In this document: in pieces, positions 6,981 through 13,839 of the stretch
How positions within the stretch are numbered: the stretch's first letter is position 1
Layout: each line of letters opens with the position of its first letter
DNA from: UBA6987 sp045617825
Lineage (GTDB): Bacteria; Bacillota; Clostridia; Lachnospirales; Lachnospiraceae
Assembly (NCBI GenBank): GCA_045617825.1
Contig: JAZLJI010000014.1
Location: 1 to 14,436, forward strand
DNA: 14,436 nt
Direction: 5' to 3'
The notes under the pieces: model-generated
What the model was told of the DNA's origin: nothing
The model's input: only the letters and a program-made list of their open reading frames with translations
The model's database searches: none
Program-made: the position numbers and the translations under genes

Positions 6981-7765
6981 TCAAAGATATGACTCTGGGG
7001 CAATATTATCCTGTGGACTCCCCCATCCACCGCCTGGATCCCCGAACCAAGCTGCTGGGGACGCTGATCTATCTGATCGCGCTGTTTCTGGCTGACGGCG
7101 TATGCGCGTATTTGCTGGCGGCGCTGTGGCTCCTTGGCCTGGTCCGCCTGTCGAAGGTACCCCTTCGGTACATGCTGCGGGGACTCAAGGCCATTCTGCT
7201 GCTTTTGGCCCTCAGCCTGTGCTTCAATATTTTCTTCACGCCCGGCGAGACGCTGTGGTCCTTCTGGATCCTGAGCGTCACCCGCGAGGGCCTGCGGCAG
7301 GCACTGAAAATGGGCTGCCGGCTGCTGCTGCTGGTCCTGGGCTCGTCCCTGATGACCTTTACCACGACCCCCACGGCCCTGACCGACGGGCTGGAGCAGG
7401 GGCTGCATTTTCTGAATAAGATCAAGATCCCGGTCCATGAAATGGCGATGATGATGTCCATCGCCCTGCGCTTCCTGCCGATCCTGGCGGAGGAGACTGA
7501 CCGGATCATGAAGGCCCAGATGGCGAGAGGCGCCGACTTTGAGTCCGGCAACCTGATCAGCCGGGCCAAGTCGCTGGTGCCGGTGCTGGTGCCGCTGTTC
7601 GTGTCGGCCTTCCGCAGAGCCGGAGACATGGCGCTGGCCATGGGGGCCCGCTGCTATCACGGGGGAGAGGGCCGCACCCGCATGAAGCCGCTGCACTATG
7701 AGACCCGGGACTATATTGCTCTGGGACTTTTGGCCCTGTTCCTGCTGCTGATGATCTTGCTGTAG
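6977..7765 (+). CDS. ecfT: ECF transporter transmembrane subunit T
   Basis: A 262-residue integral membrane protein that couples the two EcfA ATPases to exchangeable substrate-binding S proteins. The N-terminus YYPVDSPIHRLDPRTKLL (10-27) is the family signature, followed by several membrane segments (about 28-57, 68-87, 115-130 and 243-262). The long cytoplasmic coupling-helix region carries the two Ala-Arg motifs that dock on the ATPases: ARG (183-185) and ARC (224-226); to my knowledge a Cys in the third position of the second motif is common in Firmicutes. The start overlaps ecfA2 by ATGA. No S component is encoded nearby, as expected for a shared group II module, so the substrate cannot be named. 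Confidence 0.94.
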   Translation: MIKDMTLGQYYPVDSPIHRLDPRTKLLGTLIYLIALFLADGVCAYLLAALWLLGLVRLSKVPLRYMLRGLKAILLLLALSLCFNIFFTPGETLWSFWILSVTREGLRQALKMGCRLLLLVLGSSLMTFTTTPTALTDGLEQGLHFLNKIKIPVHEMAMMMSIALRFLPILAEETDRIMKAQMARGADFESGNLISRAKSLVPVLVPLFVSAFRRAGDMALAMGARCYHGGEGRTRMKPLHYETRDYIALGLLALFLLLMILL

Positions 7766-7773
7766 GAGGCGCT

Positions 7774-8550
7774 ATGAAACGAATCATGCTGACGGTAGCC
7801 TACGACGGCACCGCCTATTGCGGCTGGCAGCTGCAGCCGACCGGCCTGTCCGTGGAGGAGGTCCTGAACGGCGCCCTTTCCCGCCTGCTGAAGGAGGATA
7901 TCCAGGTGAAGGGGGTCAGCCGCACGGATTCCGGGGTGCACGCGCTGGCCAATCTCTGTATCTTCGATACCGAGAGCCGGATCCCCGCGGAGAAATACGC
8001 CTGGGCGGTCAACGAGTATCTGCCCCGGGACATCGTGGTGCGGAAGTCCGAGGAGGTCCCGCCCGATTTTCATCCCCGCAAATGCGACAGCATCAAGACC
8101 TACGAATACACCCTCTACTGCGACCGGCTGCCCAATCCGATCCGCAGCCGCTACACCAGCTTCTGCTATCGGGAGCTGGACGTGGAGAAAATGCGGCAGG
8201 GGGCCGCGTATCTGGTGGGAGAGCACGATTTCAAAAGCTTCTGCTCCCTGGGCTCCCAGGCGGAGACCACGGTGCGGCGCGTCACGGCGCTGACCCTGGA
8301 GGAGCGGGGGCACGAGCTGGTGATCCGGATCAGCGGGACCGGCTTTCTGTATAACATGGTCCGGATCATCGCCGGAACGCTGCTGCGGGTGGGGACAGGC
8401 TTCTGGCCGCCCGAGCAGGTGGAACGAATCCTGGAGGCAAGAGACCGCCAGGCGGCGGGGCCCAAGGCCCCGGCGGAGGGGCTGTGCCTGATGGAGATCA
8501 GGCTCTACCCGGAGGGATTTCCCGAGGAACTGACGCGGGAGTGGACGTAA
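7774..8550 (+). CDS. truA: tRNA pseudouridine(38-40) synthase
   Basis: A 258-residue TruA, which isomerises uridines 38, 39 and 40 in the anticodon arm of many tRNAs. The N-terminal block VAYDGTAYCGWQLQP (8-22), the catalytic Asp52 in SRTDSGVHA (49-57), KTYEYTLY, and FLYNMVRIIAGTLL near residue 195 are all family blocks, and the length is normal. AGGAGG lies just before the ATG, only 8 bases after ecfT. The ecfA1-ecfA2-ecfT-truA order is widely conserved in Firmicutes, usually with ribosomal protein genes rplM-rpsI following. Here two envelope-type genes follow instead, after a 69-base gap containing a 14-base GC palindrome (8574-8587). Confidence 0.96.
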   Translation: MKRIMLTVAYDGTAYCGWQLQPTGLSVEEVLNGALSRLLKEDIQVKGVSRTDSGVHALANLCIFDTESRIPAEKYAWAVNEYLPRDIVVRKSEEVPPDFHPRKCDSIKTYEYTLYCDRLPNPIRSRYTSFCYRELDVEKMRQGAAYLVGEHDFKSFCSLGSQAETTVRRVTALTLEERGHELVIRISGTGFLYNMVRIIAGTLLRVGTGFWPPEQVERILEARDRQAAGPKAPAEGLCLMEIRLYPEGFPEELTREWT

Positions 8551-8619
8551 AGGGAGACCCGGAAGCTGAGGCGGCCGGCGCGCCGGCAGAAGGCAGACGG
8601 AGCATGTAAAGGAGCAGGC

Positions 8620-10047
8620 ATGACCACGAAAAGCAACGGTTATCTGAAAAAGAAAAAGCGGGCCCGGTTCTGGCGGGGCGCGCTGCTGGCGCTGCTGCTG
8701 ACGGCACTGGCGGTCGGCCTGGGCGCCGGGATCTATTTCGGCTACCGTTTTGTCAAGGGCTGGGTAGACGAGGTCATGGGCGAAACTGCCGAAAGCAGCG
8801 AGACTGAGACCGGCAGCGAGGTGACCGCCGAGGAGACGGAGGCCGCCACGGAGACGGCTCCCCTCTTCGAGGAGGAGCTGGCACGCGCCGAAAGACTGGC
8901 CGCCTCCTACGATTACGACGCGGCCATCGACTGCGTGAAGGCCATCCCGAATTATGCGGTATATCCCGAGCTGAACGGCGCGGTGACGAGGTTCCTGGAG
9001 GCCAAGAGCCTGCTGGTCAAGGCGGATATCACCCAGATCCCGCACGTTTTCGTCCATTCGCTGATCTACGACACGGCACTGGCCTTTTCTTCAGAAGAAA
9101 AGAACGGATATAACCAGACCATGACCACGCTGGCGGAATTCAAGGCCATGCTGGAGCAGATGTACGCGCGGGGCTACGTGCTGGTAAGGCTCCACGACAT
9201 GGCGGCCTATAACGGCGACGGGAGCTTCGTGAAGGGCAGCATCATGCTGCCGGCGGACAAGAAGCCCTTCGTGCTGTCCATCGACGATATGGTCTATTAC
9301 GAGTATATGGAAGGGGACGGCTTTGCCAGCCGGATCGTGCTGGACGAAAGCGGCCGGCCTACCTGCGAAATGAAGCAGCGGGACGGCAGCACCGTCACCG
9401 GCGATTTCGACCTGGTGCCGCTGCTGGAAAGCTTCATTGAGGAGCACCCCGATTTTTCCTACAAGGGCGCCCGGGGCGCCATCGCCCTCACCGGCTATGA
9501 CGGCATCATGGGCTACCGCACCGCCCCCAAATACGCCGATCCCGGCGGAAAGGACTGGAAGGCCTCCTACGCCGCCATCAACGTGGAGCAGGAGCGGCAG
9601 GAGGCGGCCCGGGTGGCCGCCAGACTGAAGGAGCTGGGCTGGGAATTTGCCTCCCACAGCTGGGGACACGTGGACATGAGCAAGGCGGACATCGGCCGGA
9701 TCCGGACCGACATGCAGAAGTGGAAGGAGCAGGTGGACAGCCTGCTGGGCGGAGACACGGATATCATGATCTACGCCTACGGGGCGGATATCGGGAGCTG
9801 GCGGAATTACAGCAGCGACAACGAAAAATTCGCCTATCTGAAGTCCCTGGGCTTTTCCTATTTCTGCAACGTGGACGCCTACAACATCCCCTGGGTGCAG
9901 TTCAGCCAGAGCCAGGGCTATCTGCGGCAGGGCCGCGTCAACCTGGACGGCTACGAAATGTATTACTATCCGGAGAAGCTTTCGATCTTTTTTGACGCCG
10001 CTGAGGTCTTTGACAAATCAAGGCCTCTGCCGGTACCGAAATATTGA
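8620..10047 (+). CDS. Membrane-anchored polysaccharide-deacetylase-like protein
   Basis: A 475-residue protein with a Lys/Arg-rich start, one membrane segment (about 19-41), an acidic Glu/Thr linker (50-85), a short helical region (about 82-135, TPR-like in look) and an extracellular NodB/polysaccharide-deacetylase-like domain (about 140-465). Metal-site motifs are visible: the Asp pair in LSIDD (222-223) and the H-S-x-x-H motif HSWGH (346-350), followed by a YAYG block (385-388). The family removes acetyl groups from cell-wall or other polysaccharides; the substrate here is unknown. About 120 residues separate the two motifs, more than in a minimal NodB domain, so an insertion is likely. The start at 8620 has AAGGAG upstream. 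It is in the ecf-truA operon, 20 bases before the XpaC-like gene. Confidence 0.85.
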   Translation: MTTKSNGYLKKKKRARFWRGALLALLLTALAVGLGAGIYFGYRFVKGWVDEVMGETAESSETETGSEVTAEETEAATETAPLFEEELARAERLAASYDYDAAIDCVKAIPNYAVYPELNGAVTRFLEAKSLLVKADITQIPHVFVHSLIYDTALAFSSEEKNGYNQTMTTLAEFKAMLEQMYARGYVLVRLHDMAAYNGDGSFVKGSIMLPADKKPFVLSIDDMVYYEYMEGDGFASRIVLDESGRPTCEMKQRDGSTVTGDFDLVPLLESFIEEHPDFSYKGARGAIALTGYDGIMGYRTAPKYADPGGKDWKASYAAINVEQERQEAARVAARLKELGWEFASHSWGHVDMSKADIGRIRTDMQKWKEQVDSLLGGDTDIMIYAYGADIGSWRNYSSDNEKFAYLKSLGFSYFCNVDAYNIPWVQFSQSQGYLRQGRVNLDGYEMYYYPEKLSIFFDAAEVFDKSRPLPVPKY

Positions 10048-10067
10048 CGTGGAGAGGAGATGGTAAG

Positions 10068-10703
10068 ATGGAGCGGAATTCACAGGGCGGCGGCAATTCG
10101 TCCATGGGCGTGTTCCTGGGCATCGGCCTGATCGCGATGCTGTTCGGCGCGTTCGGAGGCGTTTCCGGCCTGCTGACCGTGCTCGGCATCGGCCTGGGCG
10201 CGGTCCTGATCATTGTGGCACTGGTCGTTATTTTCGCGATCAAGGGCAGTCAGGAGGACGCGGAAAACGGCAGAGAGGTCAAGCCGCTGAGCGAGGAGGA
10301 CGCGGAGATCCTGAGCGACGCCCGCAGAGAGCTGCTGGAGCTCAGACGCCTGAACGCGAAGATCGACAGCCTGGCCGTCCGGGAGAAGTCGGGCGAGATC
10401 TGCAGCGTTTCCGAAAAGCTGCTCAAGGCGATGAAGGAGGACCCCAGCCGCATCCCGGCCGGGCAGATGTTCCTCCAGTACAACCTGCCGACGCAGCGAA
10501 GCATTCTCCGCAAATACGAGCAGATCGAGGAGAGCGGGACCGCCGAGGGCGCCGAGCTGGAGCAGAAGCTGCTGCTTCACCTGGATGAGATGAAGACCGC
10601 CGCGGACAATCAGCTGGCGCGGATCTTCGAGAACGATTTCTGCGATATTTCCGCCGAGCTGGAGCTGCTGAGTCTCAGCTGCCGGGAAGACGGACTGCTG
10701 TAA
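10068..10703 (+). CDS. XpaC-like membrane protein
   Basis: A 211-residue protein with two membrane segments (about 15-35 and 38-58) and a cytoplasmic helical region. The pattern FLQYNLPTQRSILRKYEQIE (135-154) resembles the YLPTTxxLLxxY block of the XpaC family (named for hydrolysis of 5-bromo-4-chloroindolyl phosphate), whose true function is unclear. XpaC genes often sit beside telA-type toxic-anion-resistance genes; none is present here. ATG at 10068 is chosen because of GAGGAG 8-9 bases upstream; the frame extends to a TTG at 10044 overlapping the previous stop, which is less likely. It is the last gene of the operon, directly followed by a strong terminator. Family assignment is moderately sure, and any enzymatic role is doubtful. 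Confidence 0.7.
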   Translation: MERNSQGGGNSSMGVFLGIGLIAMLFGAFGGVSGLLTVLGIGLGAVLIIVALVVIFAIKGSQEDAENGREVKPLSEEDAEILSDARRELLELRRLNAKIDSLAVREKSGEICSVSEKLLKAMKEDPSRIPAGQMFLQYNLPTQRSILRKYEQIEESGTAEGAELEQKLLLHLDEMKTAADNQLARIFENDFCDISAELELLSLSCREDGLL

Positions 10704-10711
10704 AGACAGCC

Positions 10712-10749
10712 AAAAGGAGCGGGATCCGGTGGGATCCCGCTCCTTTTTT
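10712..10749. terminator. Bidirectional intrinsic terminator
   Basis: A perfect 16-bp stem (10712-10727 with 10732-10747, loop GGTG) begins with AAAA and ends in six T's on the plus strand (10744-10749). It ends the ecf-truA operon. On the minus strand it gives a hairpin ending in four T's, able to stop the convergent nitroreductase transcript. Confidence 0.93.
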
Positions 10750-10798
10750 ATCGGCAAAGCGGTCTGCGGTCCGGGAACAGGACCGAAAGGGCGGCAGC

Positions 10799-11332
10799 TT
10801 ACGCCCGGCTGCCGTAGTCGTTGTAGCTGATAAGCTCCTCCAGTGCCTTCGTCTCGCTGTGCAACGGGGCAGGCTCGGCATCGGGGGCGGCATAGCCCAG
10901 CATCAGCATGTCCGCGGGGACCAGATTTTCCGGCAGATGCAGCTCTTCCCGGGCGGCCTCCGGCCGGAAGAAGTGCACGTAGCAGCTGGCCACGCCGATA
11001 TCCCAGGCCTCCAGCATCATGTGCGTGGTCACGATGGCGGCATCCGTCTCACCGCAGCGATAGCCGTCGTATTTGCGCTGCCAGCAGGCCTCGCGGTCGT
11101 AGCAGACCATCAGAGCGGTCTTGGCGCCGAAATCGCAGCGGGTGATCTTCTTCAGCTTCTCGATGCCCTCCTCGCCCTGCAGGACGATGATCTGATGGGG
11201 CTGCGCGTTGTGGCCGGTAGGCGCCACGACAGCCATGTCCAGGATCTTCTTCAGGTCCTCGGGGCGTACAGGCTCCTCGGTAAATTTACGTACGGAAAAA
11301 CGCTCGCGTGCCAGCTCGTCAAAACTATTCAT
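10799..11332 (-). CDS. Nitroreductase-family FMN flavoprotein
   Basis: A 177-residue protein of the nitroreductase superfamily, which uses FMN and NAD(P)H to reduce nitro compounds, quinones or related substrates. FMN-contact features are the N-terminal RFSVRKF (Arg11, Ser13, Arg15), APTGHNAQPHQ (37-47, with Asn42 and Gln44) and the GETDAAI helix (94-100) that lies over the flavin in many members. Its short length fits the compact clostridial group with no extra domain. The start at 11332 has a strong AAGGAGG site; the frame stays open 37 codons upstream, but that lies in the leader. It is monocistronic, convergent with the ecf operon and divergent from the Hint-domain gene. The physiological substrate is not predictable. 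Confidence 0.92.
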   Translation of the reverse strand: MNSFDELARERFSVRKFTEEPVRPEDLKKILDMAVVAPTGHNAQPHQIIVLQGEEGIEKLKKITRCDFGAKTALMVCYDREACWQRKYDGYRCGETDAAIVTTHMMLEAWDIGVASCYVHFFRPEAAREELHLPENLVPADMLMLGYAAPDAEPAPLHSETKALEELISYNDYGSRA

Positions 11333-11470
11333 GGTATTCCTCCTTAAGTAATAGATGATCGCAGAAATCGAAAGCCGCGGGGACCGCGGCGGGCTCCCAC
11401 AAGGCCCCCGGAGAGACCTCGGGGCAGTGATCATGCAGGTCAAAGGATAAATGATCTTGATATTACCGTG

Positions 11471-11499
11471 ATTATAGCATAGCTTTGCTCAGCTGACCA
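11471..11499 (-). promoter_or_regulatory. Extended -10 promoter of the nitroreductase gene
   Basis: Minus strand: TGGTCA (11494-11499), 17-base spacer ending in TGC, then a consensus TATAAT (11471-11476). The leader of about 130 bases contains GC-rich hairpins, for example GCCGCGG/CCGCGGC, but no T-run. Confidence 0.7.
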
Positions 11500-11516
11500 T
11501 AGGATTTGAAAAAAGT
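11500..11516 (+). repeat. Direct repeat, left copy (flanks the Hint-domain gene)
   Basis: TAGGATTTGAAAAAAGT recurs at 13498-13515 in the same orientation with one extra A. The two copies bracket 1981 bases containing the Hint-domain gene. This copy lies directly upstream of the nitroreductase -35. Confidence 0.6.
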
Positions 11517-11562
11517 ATCCGCTTTTATGAAAAGAAATCCTATTATCAAAAGCCGAAGATCA

Positions 11563-11591
11563 TTGGCCTTTACGGAAAAACATGCTATAAT
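11563..11591 (+). promoter_or_regulatory. Extended -10 promoter of the Hint-domain gene
   Basis: TTGGCC (11563-11568), a 17-base spacer ending in TGC, then TATAAT (11586-11591). The leader is about 34 bases. The rest of the 299-base gap 11333-11631 holds the divergent nitroreductase promoter and leader. Confidence 0.7.
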
Positions 11592-11631
11592 TATCGAAAA
11601 TAAACGCATGCTTCTCGAAAGGAGGATCCTG

Positions 11632-13437
11632 ATGAAAACAAGGCTTTTAGCAGCAGTTTTGGCCGCCGTAATGATCCTGCCGCTCGTTCCGGCCTCAGCA
11701 TTTGCCGATGGCAGCGGCTTTTCCGTCATCAACGGCACGCCGGAAAGCGGCAAAGACACGAATCACGGCTATATTACCATCGACAAGGAGAGTGCCGCGG
11801 AAGCGGAAAAGGTCGAGGTAAGCGTTATACCGAATGACGGCTGCCGCTTAAAAAACCTGACGTATTCTCCGGCGCCGAAGACGGCTGCCGATATTCTGCC
11901 GGACGGCTTCCCCGCTGCCGAAACGGAGACGTCGGGAGCTCCGGCAGGCGCATGGAAGTCAGCCACGCTGGATCAGCTGTGCTATATCTCCTATGACGGA
12001 TCGCAATTATTCTTTTTTAATGAAGCCGGTGATCCGGATAAAAGCTTCGGGATCGACACGGATTCCGCTCTTTCCGCTGACGGGGACGGCAATTATGTCT
12101 ATCAAAACGGCACCGTTACCGTGACCTTCTCTATGCAGGGGGAAGGCGGCGTACTGGACTCCGTGATATTTGCCGATACGGAAAGTGCTGCCTGGAACGG
12201 TACCTATCAGGCGTCTGCGTGTGTTGCCGCCGGCACGATGGTCACCCTGGAAAACGGTGAACAGAAACCGATCGAAGATCTGGAAATCGGTGAAAGGATC
12301 CGCACCTTCGATCATGAAAAGGGCGAAGTGTCCTCCGCCCCGGTTTGCTTTATCTGGGAAAGCAAAAATGCGGCAAATGCCTTTACGCTGACCTTTGAAG
12401 AGAACGTAGAAGTAACGGTGATCGAAGAACACGGTTTCTATGACTGCGAAGAAAACAAATACGTATTTATCAATGTCCGAAATGCGGCGGACTATATCGG
12501 ACACCGTTTTTATCACGCGGATACCGGTAGCGGGATCGCCTTGGAAAAGATGGAAATACTGTCTGACCGCGTTGATGCCTATGCGGTCGCCACGAGTAAG
12601 CATCTCAATCATCTCGCTGACGGCTTGCTCTCCATCTGCGACGGGACCTTTGAAAAGATCGCAAACCTCTTTGCGTATGATGATCAAATGAAATACGACG
12701 CCGAACGGAAGGAAAAGGATATTGAAGAATTCGGCTTGACTCCGCCGGAAAAGGTCCTGGCAAACAAGGGCTTTAACGAGGCGGACTATCATGACTATAA
12801 CCTGCAGTATCTGGACATCGCTCTGGGCAAGGGCCTGATCTCCCCTGAATGGGTCGAAGCGCTGGGCGAATACTGTGCGGCCTTCAACATTTACGATTCA
12901 ATGCCCGAGACAGCGCCCGCAAAAGAAGCCGCAGCGCCGAAGCTGCTTCTGATGTCTGCCGCGGCGCCGACGGGCATGCTCGGCAGCGCTCCCGAGCCCG
13001 AGACGCCGGACGGCATAATCATTCCGGCAGATGAAAACGGAAAATATATCTTTGACATGCCGGCATATAACGTCATCGTCACGGCGGAATTTGAGGAGAT
13101 CCCCGTTCACGTCCACGAGCTCGCAAAGGTCGACGGTCAGGCGGCAAGCCAATCGGCAGCCGGCTGGAAGGATCACTACGAGTGCAGGGATAGCGCCGAT
13201 GCCTGCCATATGTGCTTTGAGGATGCGGACGGAGCTGTGCCGATCGACGATCTGGAAGCGTGGAAGGCGGAAGGCGGCAGCGGCTATCTGCCGAAGCTCG
13301 AAGAAGATCCGGGCATGCCCCCCACCGGCGATTCGGGCAATACGGCCCTTTGGCTGACGCTGCTGGCGCTTTCCCTCGCGGGGCTGGGCACCTGCTTTGC
13401 TCTCGATAAAAAAAGAAGAGCGCGGCATAACGGATGA
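11632..13437 (+). CDS. Secreted, wall-anchored protein with a Hint (Hedgehog/intein) domain
   Basis: A predicted 601-residue surface protein. Residues 1-25 are a signal peptide (cleavage after ASAFA). Residues 28-80 resemble the first part of an InlB-B-like bacterial repeat (GYITID, VSVIPNDGCRLKNLTY). Residues 197-337 form a Hint domain: block A CVAAGTMVTLENGE (Cys197), the IEDLEIGERI strand, a block-B-like EHGFYD (His267), and an end block VDAYAVATSKHLNHLADGLL, without the terminal Asn of true inteins. A helical segment (338-420), an Ala/Pro linker, the pattern KYIFDMPAYNVIVTAEFE (471-488, the usual end of such repeats) and a region with Cys518, Cys525 and Cys528 follow. The end is PPTGD (563-567), a membrane helix and KKRRAR, an LPxTG-like signal. 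ATG 11632 has AGGAGG; an earlier in-frame ATG at 11506 precedes the promoter. Codons are less GC-rich than neighbours. Function unknown. Confidence 0.85.
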   Translation: MKTRLLAAVLAAVMILPLVPASAFADGSGFSVINGTPESGKDTNHGYITIDKESAAEAEKVEVSVIPNDGCRLKNLTYSPAPKTAADILPDGFPAAETETSGAPAGAWKSATLDQLCYISYDGSQLFFFNEAGDPDKSFGIDTDSALSADGDGNYVYQNGTVTVTFSMQGEGGVLDSVIFADTESAAWNGTYQASACVAAGTMVTLENGEQKPIEDLEIGERIRTFDHEKGEVSSAPVCFIWESKNAANAFTLTFEENVEVTVIEEHGFYDCEENKYVFINVRNAADYIGHRFYHADTGSGIALEKMEILSDRVDAYAVATSKHLNHLADGLLSICDGTFEKIANLFAYDDQMKYDAERKEKDIEEFGLTPPEKVLANKGFNEADYHDYNLQYLDIALGKGLISPEWVEALGEYCAAFNIYDSMPETAPAKEAAAPKLLLMSAAAPTGMLGSAPEPETPDGIIIPADENGKYIFDMPAYNVIVTAEFEEIPVHVHELAKVDGQAASQSAAGWKDHYECRDSADACHMCFEDADGAVPIDDLEAWKAEGGSGYLPKLEEDPGMPPTGDSGNTALWLTLLALSLAGLGTCFALDKKRRARHNG

Positions 13438-13445
13438 CCGATACG

Positions 13446-13475
13446 GCAGCCGGTGATCCGGTGATCACCGGCTGC
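13446..13475. other. Strong perfect hairpin after the Hint-domain gene
   Basis: A 13-bp perfect stem (GCAGCCGGTGATC 13446-13458 with GATCACCGGCTGC 13463-13475, loop CGGT) lies 8 bases after the stop codon. No T-run follows on either strand. It may end or protect the transcript without being a canonical terminator. Confidence 0.5.
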
Positions 13476-13497
13476 GTTCGTACGGCGCCAAAGATCG

Positions 13498-13515
13498 TAG
13501 GATTTGAAAAAAAGT
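13498..13515 (+). repeat. Direct repeat, right copy
   Basis: TAGGATTTGAAAAAAAGT, the near-identical partner of 11500-11516 (seven A's instead of six). It lies immediately upstream of the tRNA-Ala -35, where an A-rich tract could also act as an UP element. Confidence 0.6.
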
Positions 13516-13517
13516 GC

Positions 13518-13545
13518 TTGCAATTCATACGGCAGGTGTTATAAT
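13518..13545 (+). promoter_or_regulatory. Promoter of the tRNA-Ala gene
   Basis: TTGCAA (13518-13523), 16-base spacer ending in TGT (extended -10), TATAAT (13540-13545). The expected start is only a few bases before the mature tRNA 5' end at 13556. Confidence 0.75.
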
Positions 13546-13555
13546 ACATCTGCTT

Positions 13556-13628
13556 GGGGTATTAGCTCAGCTGGGAGAGCGCAAGGTTCGCAATCTTGAG
13601 GTCAGGGGTTCGATCCCCCTATGCTCCA
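13556..13628 (+). tRNA. tRNA-Ala (anticodon CGC)
   Basis: A 73-base cloverleaf: the acceptor GGGGTAT pairs with ATGCTCC including the G3:U70 wobble that marks alanine tRNAs; discriminator A73; D arm GCTC-AGCTGGGA-GAGC; anticodon stem CAAGG/TCTTG with loop TTCGCAA, giving anticodon CGC (codon GCG); T arm AGGGG-TTCGATC-CCCCT. The 3' CCA is not encoded and must be added enzymatically. Single gene with its own promoter and terminator. Confidence 0.96.
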
Positions 13629-13643
13629 CTACTAAAAGATTAT

Positions 13644-13684
13644 CCGAACCTTAGACCAATCGGTCAAGGGTTCGGTTTTCTTTT
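13644..13684 (+). terminator. Terminator of the tRNA-Ala gene
   Basis: The stem CCGAACC (13644-13650) with GGTTCGG (13669-13675), plus an inner GACC/GGTC stem, is followed by TTTTCTTTT (13676-13684). Confidence 0.85.
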
Positions 13685-13767
13685 GTTCATTGAAGATATC
13701 ATCTTATAGTCATCCGTCCTTCTATTTCGCGTTCTGCGGTTCAAAACAGGAGTAGTTACCCCTATTT

Positions 13768-13797
13768 TTGCAAACGATATTCCGCAGTCGATAAATT
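13768..13797 (+). promoter_or_regulatory. Possible promoter of the DUF6061 gene
   Basis: TTGCAA (13768-13773), 18-base spacer, TAAATT (13792-13797), about 43 bases before the start codon. It is the best candidate seen in 13685-13839, but weak in an AT-rich stretch. Confidence 0.3.
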
Positions 13798-13839
13798 AAA
13801 CCACCAGCAGTATTGGAATGATTTTAGGAGGTATTTGAC

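Noticed and set aside
8574..8587. A 14-base GC palindrome between truA and the deacetylase gene
   Set aside because: Short, wholly G/C, no loop and no T-run; easily arises by chance in such GC-rich DNA. No terminator can be supported here.
7711..9057. A 448-codon open frame on the minus strand
   Set aside because: Antisense to truA and the deacetylase gene, both with clear motifs; it has no ribosome-binding site or domain.
11340..11470. GC-rich hairpins in the nitroreductase leader as a riboswitch
   Set aside because: No known riboswitch core was recognised, and simple GC-rich stems are expected by chance; no terminator T-run follows.
11506..11631. 42-codon N-terminal extension of the Hint-domain protein
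   Set aside because: It begins upstream of the promoter at 11563-11591 and would bury the signal peptide; ATG 11632 has AGGAGG.
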